A DNA stretch of 41,729 bases, from the IMG/VR virus record IMGVR_UViG_3300012011_000002, positions 1 to 41,729 of that record; one strand, 5' to 3'. The position numbers and the translations under genes are program-made. This document shows positions 7,203 to 15,654 of this stretch, one piece after another (positions within the stretch are counted from its first letter, which is position 1; each line of letters begins with the position of its first letter). The notes beneath the pieces are model-generated. The model was not told the origin of the DNA and made no database searches. It saw only the letters and a program-made list of their open reading frames with translations. The stretch is from a virus.

Positions 7203-7232
7203 AGTCTAGCGCCCCCGGCGCGCCGTTGTCAA
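7203..7232 (-). promoter_or_regulatory. Sigma-70-type promoter for the DPPH methyltransferase
   Basis: On the minus strand TTGACA (7232-7227) is followed by an 18-base spacer and TAGACT (7208-7203). Upstream on the plus strand are TTGTGGT (7238-7244) and TTGTGATGCCC (7248-7258); the latter 11 bases recur exactly upstream of dnaB at 17063-17073. The leader to ATG 7148 is about 50 bases and contains a G+C-rich inverted segment (GCGGGCC ... GGCCCGCG). Confidence 0.75.
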
Positions 7233-7290
7233 TCTTTTGTGGTGCTGTTGTGATGCCCGCCCGTCAGGGACGCCGGCCGATACCGGCCAG

Positions 7291-7527
7291 TCACGCCGGC
7301 GGCGTGTCGTCCTCGTTGGCCGGGCGCACCGCACTACCGACCTCGGCTCGGGGGCTGTCGGTGCGGAAGCGCAGCACCTCGGGCGTCGGTGGCCGCGCCA
7401 GATCGAAACTGAGGCGGGCGAGCGGCACGGTCGCCTCCATGAGGGCTTGCGCCGCCTCTGGGCTCGCGGCGGTCACCAGCATGCGGCCCGCGCCGCTGTA
7501 GTCAAAGGCAATGCTATATGTCGGCAT
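7291..7527 (-). CDS. Hypothetical protein, 78 aa
   Basis: A short protein beginning MPTYSIAFDYSGAGRMLVTA, with a predicted beta-alpha-beta start (SIAFDYSG, then SPEAAQALMEATVPL) and an acidic, disordered C-terminus (NEDDTPPA). Its ATG lies 14 bases inside the end of the upstream methyltransferase, in keeping with the tight packing. No family is recognised. Confidence 0.6.
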   Translation of the reverse strand: MPTYSIAFDYSGAGRMLVTAASPEAAQALMEATVPLARLSFDLARPPTPEVLRFRTDSPRAEVGSAVRPANEDDTPPA

Positions 7528-8254
7528 ATGCGGCCATCCTACTCATGATCCCCTCGCTGCTGGCCAGGAGCCGCTCCAGGCGGCCGGCCGCTTTCTCGCA
7601 CGTTGCTTCCTCGACCTCAATGCCGACTGCTGTGCGCCCTTCGCGCCAGGCAGCCTCCAGCGTCGAGCCGCTGCCGGCAAAAGGATCGAGCACCCGCTCC
7701 CCGATGATACTGGAGGACTCGATCAGCTGGCGCAGCAGCAGGACCGGCTTCTCCGTTGGGTGAAGGGCGACCTGGCCACTGTGCAGGCGCTGGCAGTGGA
7801 TGATCGACCCCCGGCGCAGGCGGGCCGCCAGGTTGCCCGCCCCCTTGGCCCGGTTGGCCTTGCTGTGTTCGTAGACGCCGAAGGTGATGATCTCGTGGCT
7901 ACTCCCCCAGGGGAGGGCCAGGTCACCCAGGCCGATAATGCCCTTGTCCCAGATCAGCTCAGCGAGCCCGCACAGGGGCAGGGCACTGAGGTCGGCCGGG
8001 CCAAAGACGTAGGCGTGGCGGCTCCGGCGCATGGTCTTGAGCGCCAGCGCCAGACAGGCCGCGATGTCCAGGGAGCCGTCGTCCCCCGCCATGACGGCGA
8101 AGGGGACCGCCCGGCGCCTCCCGCTCGTCCACTGCTGCCCGTAGGGCGGGTCGGCGATCAGCAGGTCGCTGCTGTCGGCAGCCAGGGACGGCAAGACCTC
8201 CCGGCAGTCGCCATAGTACAGGGTCATGCCCCCGGCCTGGAAATAGGGGGTCAT
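7514..8254 (-). CDS. DNA adenine-N6/cytosine-N4 methyltransferase (DPPY, beta-class order)
   Basis: The ATG at 8254 starts MTPYFQAGGMTLYYGDCREV, the usual N-terminus of this family. Motif IV is LLIADPPYG (DPPY at 35-38). The target-recognition middle leads to HPTEKPVLLLRQLI and motif I VLDPFAGSGS (from residue 188). Motif IV before motif I is the beta-class order, seen in many phage N6-adenine and N4-cytosine enzymes. The longer open frame to 8494 lacks family similarity and overlaps the zinc-protein gene. The start overlaps that gene's TGA (ATGA), so the two are coupled. No cognate endonuclease is adjacent. Confidence 0.88.
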   Translation of the reverse strand: MTPYFQAGGMTLYYGDCREVLPSLAADSSDLLIADPPYGQQWTSGRRRAVPFAVMAGDDGSLDIAACLALALKTMRRSRHAYVFGPADLSALPLCGLAELIWDKGIIGLGDLALPWGSSHEIITFGVYEHSKANRAKGAGNLAARLRRGSIIHCQRLHSGQVALHPTEKPVLLLRQLIESSSIIGERVLDPFAGSGSTLEAAWREGRTAVGIEVEEATCEKAAGRLERLLASSEGIMSRMAAYADI

Positions 8255-8436
8255 CCGGCGACGGGTACGGCGCACTCGCAGTGCTTCAGGCACTTGGTGC
8301 AGGTCCGGCAGGCGGGTGGCCAGCAGAGATGGTTGCCGGCTCGCTGCTGGACGCCGCAGCACCAGCAGGTCTCGCTGAGCAGCGGATGGTACTCCGTGGG
8401 GGTGTAGGGAACACCGGCTGGCGTGGGGGCGGGCAC
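8251..8436 (-). CDS. Small cysteine-rich zinc-binding protein
   Basis: Translation from GTG 8436, with AAAGGAG (plus-strand CTCCTTT, 8444-8450) seven bases upstream, gives 61 residues. Cysteines are arranged CWCCG, LCW, CRTCTKC and CEC, enough for one or two zinc sites. It is the first gene under the minus-strand arm of the divergent promoter at 8.5 kb and is coupled by ATGA to the DPPY methyltransferase. It may be a DNA-binding or structural accessory to that enzyme; this is inference from position. Confidence 0.65.
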   Translation of the reverse strand: MPAPTPAGVPYTPTEYHPLLSETCWCCGVQQRAGNHLCWPPACRTCTKCLKHCECAVPVAG

Positions 8437-8479
8437 GGGACAACTCCTTTGCCCTGGGCGACGACACCGCCGCCGTTGC

Positions 8480-8529
8480 TTGCGTTGACCGCATCTGCGT
8501 ATTATACTACGCGCTGGACATAGCGCCAA
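8480..8529. promoter_or_regulatory. Divergent overlapping promoters with palindromic core
   Basis: Plus strand: TTGCGT (8480-8485), 17-base spacer, TATACT (8503-8508), driving the lysin operon. Minus strand: TTGGCG (8529-8524), 17-base spacer, TATAAT (8506-8501), driving the zinc protein / methyltransferase genes. The two -10 boxes overlap. They lie inside the perfect inverted repeat GCGTA-TTATAC-TACGC (8497-8512), so a factor bound there would block both directions at once. Confidence 0.7.
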
Positions 8530-8551
8530 ACGGCGCGCAATGGGGGGACGC

Positions 8552-10927
8552 ATGGCAGCGGCATCGCTCGGACTGCACGCCCAAGTGCTTTCTCCGGCTG
8601 TGCTCGACCTCTGCCGCCGTTTGCAACCAGCGCTACTGGTCACCACCGACCTCGATCCCGGCCGCCTGCAAACCGCCGCGGCCTCGACCGGCCTGCTGGT
8701 GGGGCGCGTGTACATAGCTGACGAGACGGTCTGGTACGGGCACGGCACCGCCCTGGGGCAGCACTTGCTGGACGCGCTCGGCCCGGGCGCGGCCTTTGTG
8801 GACGTGGTGCAGGTGCTCAACGAGCCGGTGCTGCGCGCGGGCGACGTGGCGCAGGCGAGCCTGGTGGCGCAGACGATCGTCGATGCCTGCGCGGTGCTGG
8901 CGGCGGCCGGGCACGCCACCGTGGTCGGCAACTTTAGTCGGGGGACGCCGCCGCTCGTGACCGACGACGGCGGGGCGGTGCTGACCGCGCTGCTGCCGGC
9001 CTTCCGTGCCGCTACCTACGTCGGCCTGCACGAGTACGGCGTCCACTTTGTCCAGGACGGCCAGCCCTACCTCTGCGGGCGCTTCGTGAGCCTGCTGGCC
9101 TTCTGCGGCGACCATCATCTCTACCCCCAGGTCCTGATCACGGAGTTCGGCATCGACCTGGGCGTAGACTCGGCCCTCTCCGGCTACCGCGCCGTCGGCG
9201 TGAGCGACATGATCTACTTCGACGGCATCCGTTGGTATGCGGGGCTGGTCGCCGCCTACCCCCAGGTGCGCGGCTTCGCCCTCTTTGAGGTCGGGGCCTA
9301 TCCGCCCTTTGCCAGTTTCGATGTCCTGGACGGCACGCTGCCCGACCGGCTGGTGGTCTGGCAAGACGCCAACCGCCCGACGCCCGCGCCGGTACCCACG
9401 CCCGCGCCAGTGCCGCTTCCCGCTCCCGTGCCGGCGCCCAGGCCGGTCCCGCTCCCGGCCCCCGTACCCGTGCCCCCACCCCTCCCAACGAAAGGACCTC
9501 CGATGCCCGCACCTGACTACGCGCCGGCGGTTTGGCTCGGCAGCCCGCACAGCTGGCCCGGCCGGCCCGGCCCGATCACCCACCTGGTCCTGCATGGCAC
9601 CGGCTCCCCGGACGGCCGCGGCGCCCTGGGGGTCAAGAGCGTCACCAACACTTTCCAGGACCCCAACGCCGTCAACCCGGTCTCGGCGCACTACCTGGTG
9701 ACCTCCCTGCCGGACCCCCGGCGACCAGGCATGACCATCGTGCAGCAGTACGTGCATGAGGGCGACCAGGCATGGGCCAACGGCATCCCGGAGCCGGGCG
9801 CCGACGCCCAGTTCCTGGACGGGCGCAACCCGAACGCCTACACCATCGCCATCGAGACGGACAACGATAGCGCCAACGATCTCGACCTGACGCCGCCCAT
9901 GCTGGTGACGCTGCTGGCGCTGGCGGAGGACATCCTCGCGCGCCATACCAGCATCCCGCGCGACGACATGCACGTCGTCGGGCACTACCGCATCAGCCCG
10001 CAGAGCCGGGCGCGCTGCCCCGGTCTCAACTTTCCCTGGTGGGAGGTCTATGCTGCCCTGCACGTGCAGGAATCGGCCCCAGGTGACACGCAAGGGCACT
10101 GGGACGTACCGGTACTCGACCAGGGCTTCGGCGCCGGCCTGAACACGCTGCACTGCGGCGACACGGCGGCGGCCGAGGTCCTCCAGGCGCTGGGCAAGCG
10201 CCCGGCCGGCCTGGACGACAAAACCTGGATCGAACAGGTCTTTGCCTGGGTCCACCCCGGCTCCCCCTGGAGCGACATCGGCATCCTGACCACCCCCCAG
10301 CAGATCGTCAGCGCCGTGCAGGGGCGCTTCCCCGACGTGCGGGCGACCCTGCTCACCAGCGAGGCGAGCCTGGAGACCGCCCTCGCCCAGGGCGCCTACG
10401 TGGAGGGCTTCGTCCGCCAGTCCACCCTGGACGGCAGTGGCGCCGACACCTTCAACCACTTCGACGTGGCGGAGGGGATCGAGGGCGGCCAGGTCAAGGT
10501 CGTGGATAGCGACCGGGCCATCGACTACGGCACCAATGAATACCCGCTCACCGTCTTTCGGGCGGGCGAGGAGGCAGCCCCGGCGCTCGGTTATGGCGTC
10601 GCGTTCTGGAAGGAAAACATCGTGGACCCAGACATCGCAGCGGCGCGCGCGACCCTGCTGGAGGGCAACCCGAACGCCGTCTACGACGAGGCCGGGGCGC
10701 TCTTTGCCGAGTATCTGATCATTCACAAGAATTGGATAGCGACCGGCAAGCGTGCGTCGATGTTCCCCGGCTACCTCTTGCGTAACGAGTGGGCCAACGG
10801 GACGGACGCCTACTGGGCGCTGGGTAACGCCGTCGTCCTGCACTGGCATGGCGGCCTCGTCTCAGCAGCGGAGGCCAAGGAGCGCAGCTCGATCTTCCTG
10901 CGCTGTGGTTGGGGCCCGTCATCGTGA
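8552..10927 (+). CDS. Modular endolysin: glycosidase-like, amidase and C39-like peptidase domains
   Basis: The 791-residue protein has three catalytic-looking modules. Residues 1-270 resemble a clan-A TIM-barrel glycosidase: VQVLNEP (acid/base Glu 91) and LITEFGID (nucleophile Glu 198). A proline/valine linker (about 275-315, PAPVPTP repeats) leads to an N-acetylmuramoyl-L-alanine amidase (amidase_2 type): VLHGTGS (His 348), TIAIETDND, and VVGHYRISPQSRARCPG (His 478). The last part has LNTLHCGDTAAAEVL (Cys 535) and NHFDVAEG ... VKVVDSD (His 636), the pattern of C39-like papain-fold peptidases. There is no signal peptide, so release would need a holin. ATG 8552 follows a GGGGGG stretch; ATG 8540 is an alternative. 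The amidase call is firm, the other two less so. Confidence 0.8.
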   Translation: MAAASLGLHAQVLSPAVLDLCRRLQPALLVTTDLDPGRLQTAAASTGLLVGRVYIADETVWYGHGTALGQHLLDALGPGAAFVDVVQVLNEPVLRAGDVAQASLVAQTIVDACAVLAAAGHATVVGNFSRGTPPLVTDDGGAVLTALLPAFRAATYVGLHEYGVHFVQDGQPYLCGRFVSLLAFCGDHHLYPQVLITEFGIDLGVDSALSGYRAVGVSDMIYFDGIRWYAGLVAAYPQVRGFALFEVGAYPPFASFDVLDGTLPDRLVVWQDANRPTPAPVPTPAPVPLPAPVPAPRPVPLPAPVPVPPPLPTKGPPMPAPDYAPAVWLGSPHSWPGRPGPITHLVLHGTGSPDGRGALGVKSVTNTFQDPNAVNPVSAHYLVTSLPDPRRPGMTIVQQYVHEGDQAWANGIPEPGADAQFLDGRNPNAYTIAIETDNDSANDLDLTPPMLVTLLALAEDILARHTSIPRDDMHVVGHYRISPQSRARCPGLNFPWWEVYAALHVQESAPGDTQGHWDVPVLDQGFGAGLNTLHCGDTAAAEVLQALGKRPAGLDDKTWIEQVFAWVHPGSPWSDIGILTTPQQIVSAVQGRFPDVRATLLTSEASLETALAQGAYVEGFVRQSTLDGSGADTFNHFDVAEGIEGGQVKVVDSDRAIDYGTNEYPLTVFRAGEEAAPALGYGVAFWKENIVDPDIAAARATLLEGNPNAVYDEAGALFAEYLIIHKNWIATGKRASMFPGYLLRNEWANGTDAYWALGNAVVLHWHGGLVSAAEAKERSSIFLRCGWGPSS

Positions 10928-11913
10928 GTGCGGCGGCCTCGCTGCAGGCCGCGCCGGTGGTCTCCATCACCCCCGCCGACGCGCTTGCCTGCTACCCCTC
11001 CTGGCCGGCGCCGCACTGTATTGTGGCGGACGGCGCCTACGGCCTGGCCGGCTTCCCGGGCGATCCCCGTTCGCCGGAGGCCCTGCCGGCGTGGTACGCG
11101 CCGCACCTGGCGGCCTGGACCGCGGCGGCGCAGCCGGCAACAGCGCTCTGGTTCTGGAATAGCGAGGTCGGCTGGGCCACCATGCACCCCAGCCTGCACG
11201 CAGCCGGGTGGGACTACCGCGTCTGCCATATCTGGGACAAGGGCAAAGGACATATCGCCGGGCGCGTCAACAGCAACACCGCTCGGTCCTTTCCCATCGT
11301 CACGGAGGTCTGCGTCTATTACAGCCGCCCGGCAGTCTTCGTGCGCCCGGACGGCGAGGCGCAAACGACCCAGCAGTGGCTGCGTGCCGAGTGGCAGCGC
11401 ACCGGCCTCCCCTTCTCCTCCGCCAACACGGCATGCGGCGTGGTGGACGCGGCCAGCCGGAAGTACCTGAGCGCCGACTACCGCTGGTACATGCCGCCGC
11501 CAGACCAGCTGGCGCGCCTGACTACCTATGCCAACCGCTACGGGCGACCAGAGGGGTCGCCCTATTTTCAGCTCCCTGCCGGGTTGCAGGCAATCCCCTG
11601 GGAACGCCTCTGGACAACCTGGAACTACAGTCACGGCATCACCAACGTCTGGTGTGAGCCGGCCCTGCGCGGGAAGGAGCGGCTCAAGATCGGCGCCGGC
11701 CGCACCCATCCCAACCAGAAACCCTTGCGTCTGATGGAGCGGATCGTGGCGGCGTCCACCCGGCCGGGTGATGTCGTCTGGGAGCCCTTCGGCGGGCTCG
11801 GTACCGCTGCTCTGGCGGCGGCGCGTCTCGGACGCGCGTGCTACAGCGCCGAAATCGACCCGACCCTGGCCAGCCTGGCCCGTGCGCGGCTACTGACCCG
11901 GGCCGCCGCCTGA
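10924..11913 (+). CDS. DNA methyltransferase with variant motif IV (DGAY)
   Basis: The GTG at 10924 overlaps the lysin stop (GTGA), giving 329 residues. A late HPNQKPLRLMERIV segment followed by VWEPFGGLGTAALAAARLGR is the C-terminal motif I block of beta-class N6/N4 methyltransferases. Where DPPY is expected there is IVADGAYGLAGFPG (DGAY at 36-39), so the catalytic loop keeps D and Y but not the two prolines. The middle (VCHIWDKGKGHIAGR, TWNYSHGITNVW) probably recognises DNA. Activity may be altered; it could also act on an unusual base. An alternative TTG start lies at 10909. Confidence 0.75.
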   Translation: MSAAASLQAAPVVSITPADALACYPSWPAPHCIVADGAYGLAGFPGDPRSPEALPAWYAPHLAAWTAAAQPATALWFWNSEVGWATMHPSLHAAGWDYRVCHIWDKGKGHIAGRVNSNTARSFPIVTEVCVYYSRPAVFVRPDGEAQTTQQWLRAEWQRTGLPFSSANTACGVVDAASRKYLSADYRWYMPPPDQLARLTTYANRYGRPEGSPYFQLPAGLQAIPWERLWTTWNYSHGITNVWCEPALRGKERLKIGAGRTHPNQKPLRLMERIVAASTRPGDVVWEPFGGLGTAALAAARLGRACYSAEIDPTLASLARARLLTRAAA

Positions 11914-11949
11914 GCAACGCCGCCGGTGTGCGGCAGAAACGAGGATGTC

Positions 11950-12144
11950 ATGGCCTACGATCGTTCCGGCATCGCCGATCCTCCCCGGCTGGACCGGCCC
12001 TGTACCGGGCCCGATGGGCACCACCATATCGTCATCGCCGACCGCTCGGACGGTCAGGAACAGCCGGTCTGCATGCACTGTGGCGCGGTCGGCGCTGTGC
12101 TGCAGCGCGGCCAGAGTAATGCCCCCCGCGTCCTCAGCAAGTGA
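11950..12144 (+). CDS. Small zinc-binding protein
   Basis: ATG 11950 gives 64 residues, with an ACGAGGA ribosome site upstream; an earlier in-frame ATG at 11926 is less well placed. Residues C-T-G-P-D-G-HHH-I-V-I-A-D and V-C-M-H-C-G-A-V-G form a likely Cys/His zinc site ending in a CxxC knuckle. The stop overlaps the GTG of the next methyltransferase (GTGA), so they are probably co-translated. The role is unknown. Confidence 0.65.
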   Translation: MAYDRSGIADPPRLDRPCTGPDGHHHIVIADRSDGQEQPVCMHCGAVGAVLQRGQSNAPRVLSK

Positions 12145-12989
12145 CCGATCACGTCCCGGCCAGTAGCGCCGAGCTTGATCTGGCGGACTGGCGGGCCAGT
12201 GATCTCCTGACCGACTCCCTCTGGCATCTCGGCGCGCGCGACCGCAGCGGGCCGCCCCTGGCCGGCTTCTACGGCGCCTTCGTGCCCCAGATACCCAACC
12301 AGCTGCTGCGTCGCTACACCCAGCCCGGCGACACCGTGCTGGACCTCTTTTCCGGCAGCGGCACCACCATGGGCGAGTGCCTGCGCCTGGGCCGCCACGG
12401 CTACGGGGTAGACCTGGACCAGGGCGTCCTGGATCGCTCCCGCAGCTGGCTCGACCAGCAACACAACCCCGGCGCCGTCACCATCACCCTCTTTCGGGGG
12501 GACGCCACCCAGCAGCAGACCGAGCAGGTGCTCACGGCCGCGATGCTGGCCGAAGGGCGCCCGGCCCCCAACCTGATCCTCCTGCACCCGCCCTACCACG
12601 ACATCATCCGCTTCGGCACCGACCCGGCCGACCTCTCCAATCTGGCCACCGTGACCGACTATCTGGCCGCCATGCACGAGGTCGCGGCGCAGACCATGAC
12701 CCTGGTGGCGCCCCGTGGCCACGTGGCCCTGGTCATGGGCGACATCTACCACGACGGCGAGTTGATCCCGCTGGCCTTCCTCACCATGGCCGTGCTGCAG
12801 TCCTCCGGCCTGACCCTCAAGGCGATCTGCCTGAAAGACCTCGCCGGCAACGAGCACGGCAAGGGCAAGAGCGGCCAGCTCTGGCGCTACCGGGCGCTCA
12901 AGTTCGGCCTCTATCTCATGGCCCACGAGTACATCTTCATCTTCCAGCGCCCGCCCGCGCGCCGGCGCGCAGCCCGCGCCCTTCCTTAG
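12141..12989 (+). CDS. DNA methyltransferase with HPPY motif
   Basis: The 282-residue protein starts with GTG overlapping the preceding stop. SLWHLGARDRSG and FVPQIPNQLLRRYTQPGD precede motif I VLDLFSGSGTT (66-76) and LGRHGYGVDL, then motif IV LILLHPPYHDII (HPPY at 149-152). This is the common phage/plasmid N4-cytosine or N6-adenine type in which motif I precedes motif IV. The first position is His instead of Asp/Ser/Asn. A C-terminal strand EYIFIFQRP is typical. It forms a coupled pair with the small zinc protein and follows another methyltransferase. Confidence 0.85.
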   Translation: MTDHVPASSAELDLADWRASDLLTDSLWHLGARDRSGPPLAGFYGAFVPQIPNQLLRRYTQPGDTVLDLFSGSGTTMGECLRLGRHGYGVDLDQGVLDRSRSWLDQQHNPGAVTITLFRGDATQQQTEQVLTAAMLAEGRPAPNLILLHPPYHDIIRFGTDPADLSNLATVTDYLAAMHEVAAQTMTLVAPRGHVALVMGDIYHDGELIPLAFLTMAVLQSSGLTLKAICLKDLAGNEHGKGKSGQLWRYRALKFGLYLMAHEYIFIFQRPPARRRAARALP

Positions 12990-13053
12990 TCATGCCCCGG
13001 TGGCCTACCCGCGAGGGCTGCCGGGACCGTATCGCCCCAGAAAGGTTCCCCGC

Positions 13054-14994
13054 ATGTTGCAACCCTGGTCTTTGATGGACGACGCCCCCGCCCCTATGCC
13101 CGACCCCACGCCGGGGGCCTTCCCGAACGCCCTGGCCGAGTTCGTGTTTGTGCGCACCTATGCGCGCTGGCGACCGGACCTGGACCGGCGCGAGACCTGG
13201 CCGGAGTGCGTCGAGCGCGTCGTCGCCTACCTGGCCGAGACGGCCGGCCCCGCCATCAGCGCCGCCGAGTGGGCGGTCGTGCAGGACGCGATCCTGCAGC
13301 ACCGCGTGCGTCCCTCCTCGCGCCTGCTCGCCATGGCGGGGCCGGCGGCCGACGCCTGCCACATCACCGCCTACAACTGCAGCTACCTGCCTATCGACTC
13401 CGTGGAGTCCTTCGCCGAAGTGCTCTACATCCTCATGGCCGGCACCGGCGTCGGCTTCAGTGTGGAGCGCCGCTACATCGAGCAGCTGCCGGTGGTGCAG
13501 CTGCAGTGTGCCCAGCCCACCGTCATGACCTTCCTGGTCCCGGATACGACCGAGGGCTGGGCCGACGCCCTCAAGTTCGGCCTCAACGCCTGGCTGGCCG
13601 GCGTGGATGTCCGTTTCGACTACCGGCGCGTGCGCCCGGCCGGTGCGCGCCTGATGACCAAAGGCGGGCGGGCCTCCGGCCCCGCACCCCTGTGCGGCCT
13701 GCTGGACTACTGCCGCGATCTGGTGCTGGCTGCTCAGGGTCGTCAGCTGACCTCTGCTGAGTGTCACCACATCGTGACCAAGATCGGCGATGTCGTCGTC
13801 ATGGGCGGGGTGCGGCGCAGCGCCGAAATCTCCCTCTCCGACCGCGACGACACGGCTATCCGCGACATCAAGCAGTTCGGCTACTGGGAAACGGCGCCGC
13901 ACCTCTCCATGGCCAATAACAGCGCTGTCTACGAGGTCAAACCGGGCGCCGAGGACTTTGCTGCCGAGTGGGAGGCGCTGGCGCGCTCCGGCTCCGGCGA
14001 GCGCGGCATCTTCAACCGGCAGGCGGCACACGACCTGCGCCCGGCGCGGCGCAACAGTAACACATTTGGTACAAATCCCTGCGGTGAAATAACACTACAA
14101 TCGCAACAACTCTGTAATCTCTCTGAGGTGGTGGCCCGCGCCGACGACACGGCGGCCAGCCTGGCCGAGAAGGTCAGGATTGCCAGCCTGATCGGCACGG
14201 TCCAGAGTATGCTGGTGGACTTTCCCTACCTGCGCCCGGCCTGGCGCCTCCATTGTGAGGAGGAGCGCCTGCTGGGGGTCTCCGTCACCGGGCAGATGGA
14301 CTGTCCGGCCTTCCGCGACGCCGACACCATGGACGCCCTCTTGCGGGTGGCCCTGGAGACCAACCGCCAGTACGCCGAGCGCCTGGGCATCGCCCAGTCG
14401 GCGGCCGTGACCTGCGTCAAGCCCAGCGGCAACAGCAGCCAGATGGCGGACTGTGCTTCGGGCATGCACCCGCGCTATGCGCCGTACTACCTGCGCCGCG
14501 TGCGGATCGCCAGCACCGACCCCCTGTACCGCCTGGTCCGGGACTCCGGGGCGCCGCTCTACCCGGAGAACGGGCAAACCCCTGCCAACGCGACCTCCTG
14601 GGTGACGGAGTTCCCGGTGGCGGCGCCGGCCGGCGCCATGACGCGCGAGGCCATGACGGCCCTGGAGCAACTGGAATACTGGCTGCTCGTCAAGGAGCAC
14701 TGGACAGAGCACAACCCGTCCCAGACGATCTATGTCAAGACCGGCGAGTGGGACCTGGTGCGGGACTGGGTGTATGACCATTGGGAGCGGATCGGGGGCC
14801 TCTCCTTCCTGCCCTTTGACGACCATATTTACCCGCTCGCCCCCTATCAGCCGATCAGTGCGGAGGAGTACACGCGCCGCATGGCCGACTTCCCCGTCAT
14901 CGACTACCGGCTGCTCGGCCTGTACGAGCGGGAGGACGAGACCACCGGTGCGGGCGAGTTCGCCTGCGTCGGGCCGCAAAGCTGCGACATCTGA
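13054..14994 (+). CDS. nrdJ: Adenosylcobalamin-dependent ribonucleotide reductase (class II)
   Basis: This enzyme reduces ribonucleotides to deoxyribonucleotides using a thiyl radical made from coenzyme B12. The catalytic NPCGE is at residues 341-345 (Cys 343, Glu 345). The redox pair is Cys 109 (AYNCSYLP) and Cys 354 (QLCNLSEV); the 11-residue gap from Cys 343 to Cys 354 equals that in the Lactobacillus leichmannii enzyme (C408/C419). Other blocks are GTGVGFSVE, GGVRRSAEISL and CVKPSGNSSQMADCASGMHPR. At 646 residues it is shorter than the 739-residue reference. ATG 13054 has AAAGG eight bases upstream. The C-terminal CVGPQSC probably shuttles electrons. A 75-base AT-rich patch covers the NPCGE to Cys 354 region. 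Confidence 0.92.
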   Translation: MLQPWSLMDDAPAPMPDPTPGAFPNALAEFVFVRTYARWRPDLDRRETWPECVERVVAYLAETAGPAISAAEWAVVQDAILQHRVRPSSRLLAMAGPAADACHITAYNCSYLPIDSVESFAEVLYILMAGTGVGFSVERRYIEQLPVVQLQCAQPTVMTFLVPDTTEGWADALKFGLNAWLAGVDVRFDYRRVRPAGARLMTKGGRASGPAPLCGLLDYCRDLVLAAQGRQLTSAECHHIVTKIGDVVVMGGVRRSAEISLSDRDDTAIRDIKQFGYWETAPHLSMANNSAVYEVKPGAEDFAAEWEALARSGSGERGIFNRQAAHDLRPARRNSNTFGTNPCGEITLQSQQLCNLSEVVARADDTAASLAEKVRIASLIGTVQSMLVDFPYLRPAWRLHCEEERLLGVSVTGQMDCPAFRDADTMDALLRVALETNRQYAERLGIAQSAAVTCVKPSGNSSQMADCASGMHPRYAPYYLRRVRIASTDPLYRLVRDSGAPLYPENGQTPANATSWVTEFPVAAPAGAMTREAMTALEQLEYWLLVKEHWTEHNPSQTIYVKTGEWDLVRDWVYDHWERIGGLSFLPFDDHIYPLAPYQPISAEEYTRRMADFPVIDYRLLGLYEREDETTGAGEFACVGPQSCDI

Positions 14995-15048
14995 GGAACG
15001 ACCCGCCCTGGCTGGTGCGGTCGAACGAGAGGAGAAAGGAACCCACGC

Positions 15049-15654
15049 ATGCTTGCCTACACCGCCAATAGCTACTGGTACTGCGCCCTGGGCGGGGGCG
15101 AGGACGCCGCTGTGACCATCCTGGGACCGTTCCTGGACGTGCCCAGCGCTGCCTTCCAGATGTACGAGCGCAAGGCGGGCCATCATGGCTACTTGCACAC
15201 CCTGACGACGGTCTGGCAGGTGCGCGGCCCGGGCGGGCTGACGCGCCTCTGTATCGAGCAGGAGTTCATCAGCAAGGTCGCCTCCCCGCCCGCCCTGGAG
15301 GAATACCAGACCGGGCGAGAGACACTCGCCGCCTTCCCGCCCGGCATCGCTCTGGGCGGCGGGCAGATCGACGTAGCGGTGCGCCCCGCCCTGGGTGCGC
15401 CGCCCGACCAGCGCGTCATGCTCTCCGGCGACTACGGCGCCCTGGGCGGCAACGCCCTGATCACGTTGCCTGTGGCTCCCCCAGCGGCTGCGGAGGCGCC
15501 GGAGACCCCTCTGGCCGCGCCGCTGGCGCCCGGGACGCCGCCGGAGCCGGAGGCGCTGGGCGACCCCAGCCCGCCGGAGCCGGAGCCGCTGCTGGCCGAG
15601 CCGGAGCCGCTGCGCCGGCCCGGCCGGCTGGCGGTACGCCATGCGCCGTCCTGA
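15049..15654 (+). CDS. Hypothetical protein with Pro/Glu-rich tail, 201 aa
   Basis: The start ATG 15049 lies behind AGGAGAAAGGA. The first 140 residues look like a folded beta-rich domain (ANSYWYCALGGGEDAAVTIL, VWQVRGPGGLTRLCIEQEFI). From residue 145 the chain turns into Pro/Glu/Ala repeats (PEPEALGDPSPPEPEPLL), probably disordered. No family is recognised. It follows the reductase by about 55 bases and overlaps the next small gene by 14 bases. Confidence 0.65.
   Translation: MLAYTANSYWYCALGGGEDAAVTILGPFLDVPSAAFQMYERKAGHHGYLHTLTTVWQVRGPGGLTRLCIEQEFISKVASPPALEEYQTGRETLAAFPPGIALGGGQIDVAVRPALGAPPDQRVMLSGDYGALGGNALITLPVAPPAAAEAPETPLAAPLAPGTPPEPEALGDPSPPEPEPLLAEPEPLRRPGRLAVRHAPS

Noticed and set aside
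8633-10849. Minus-strand open frame of 738 codons opposite the lysin
   Set aside because: It is a GC-rich shadow of the lysin. Its translation is low-complexity Arg/Gly/Val with no domain, and the plus-strand product has clear catalytic motifs.
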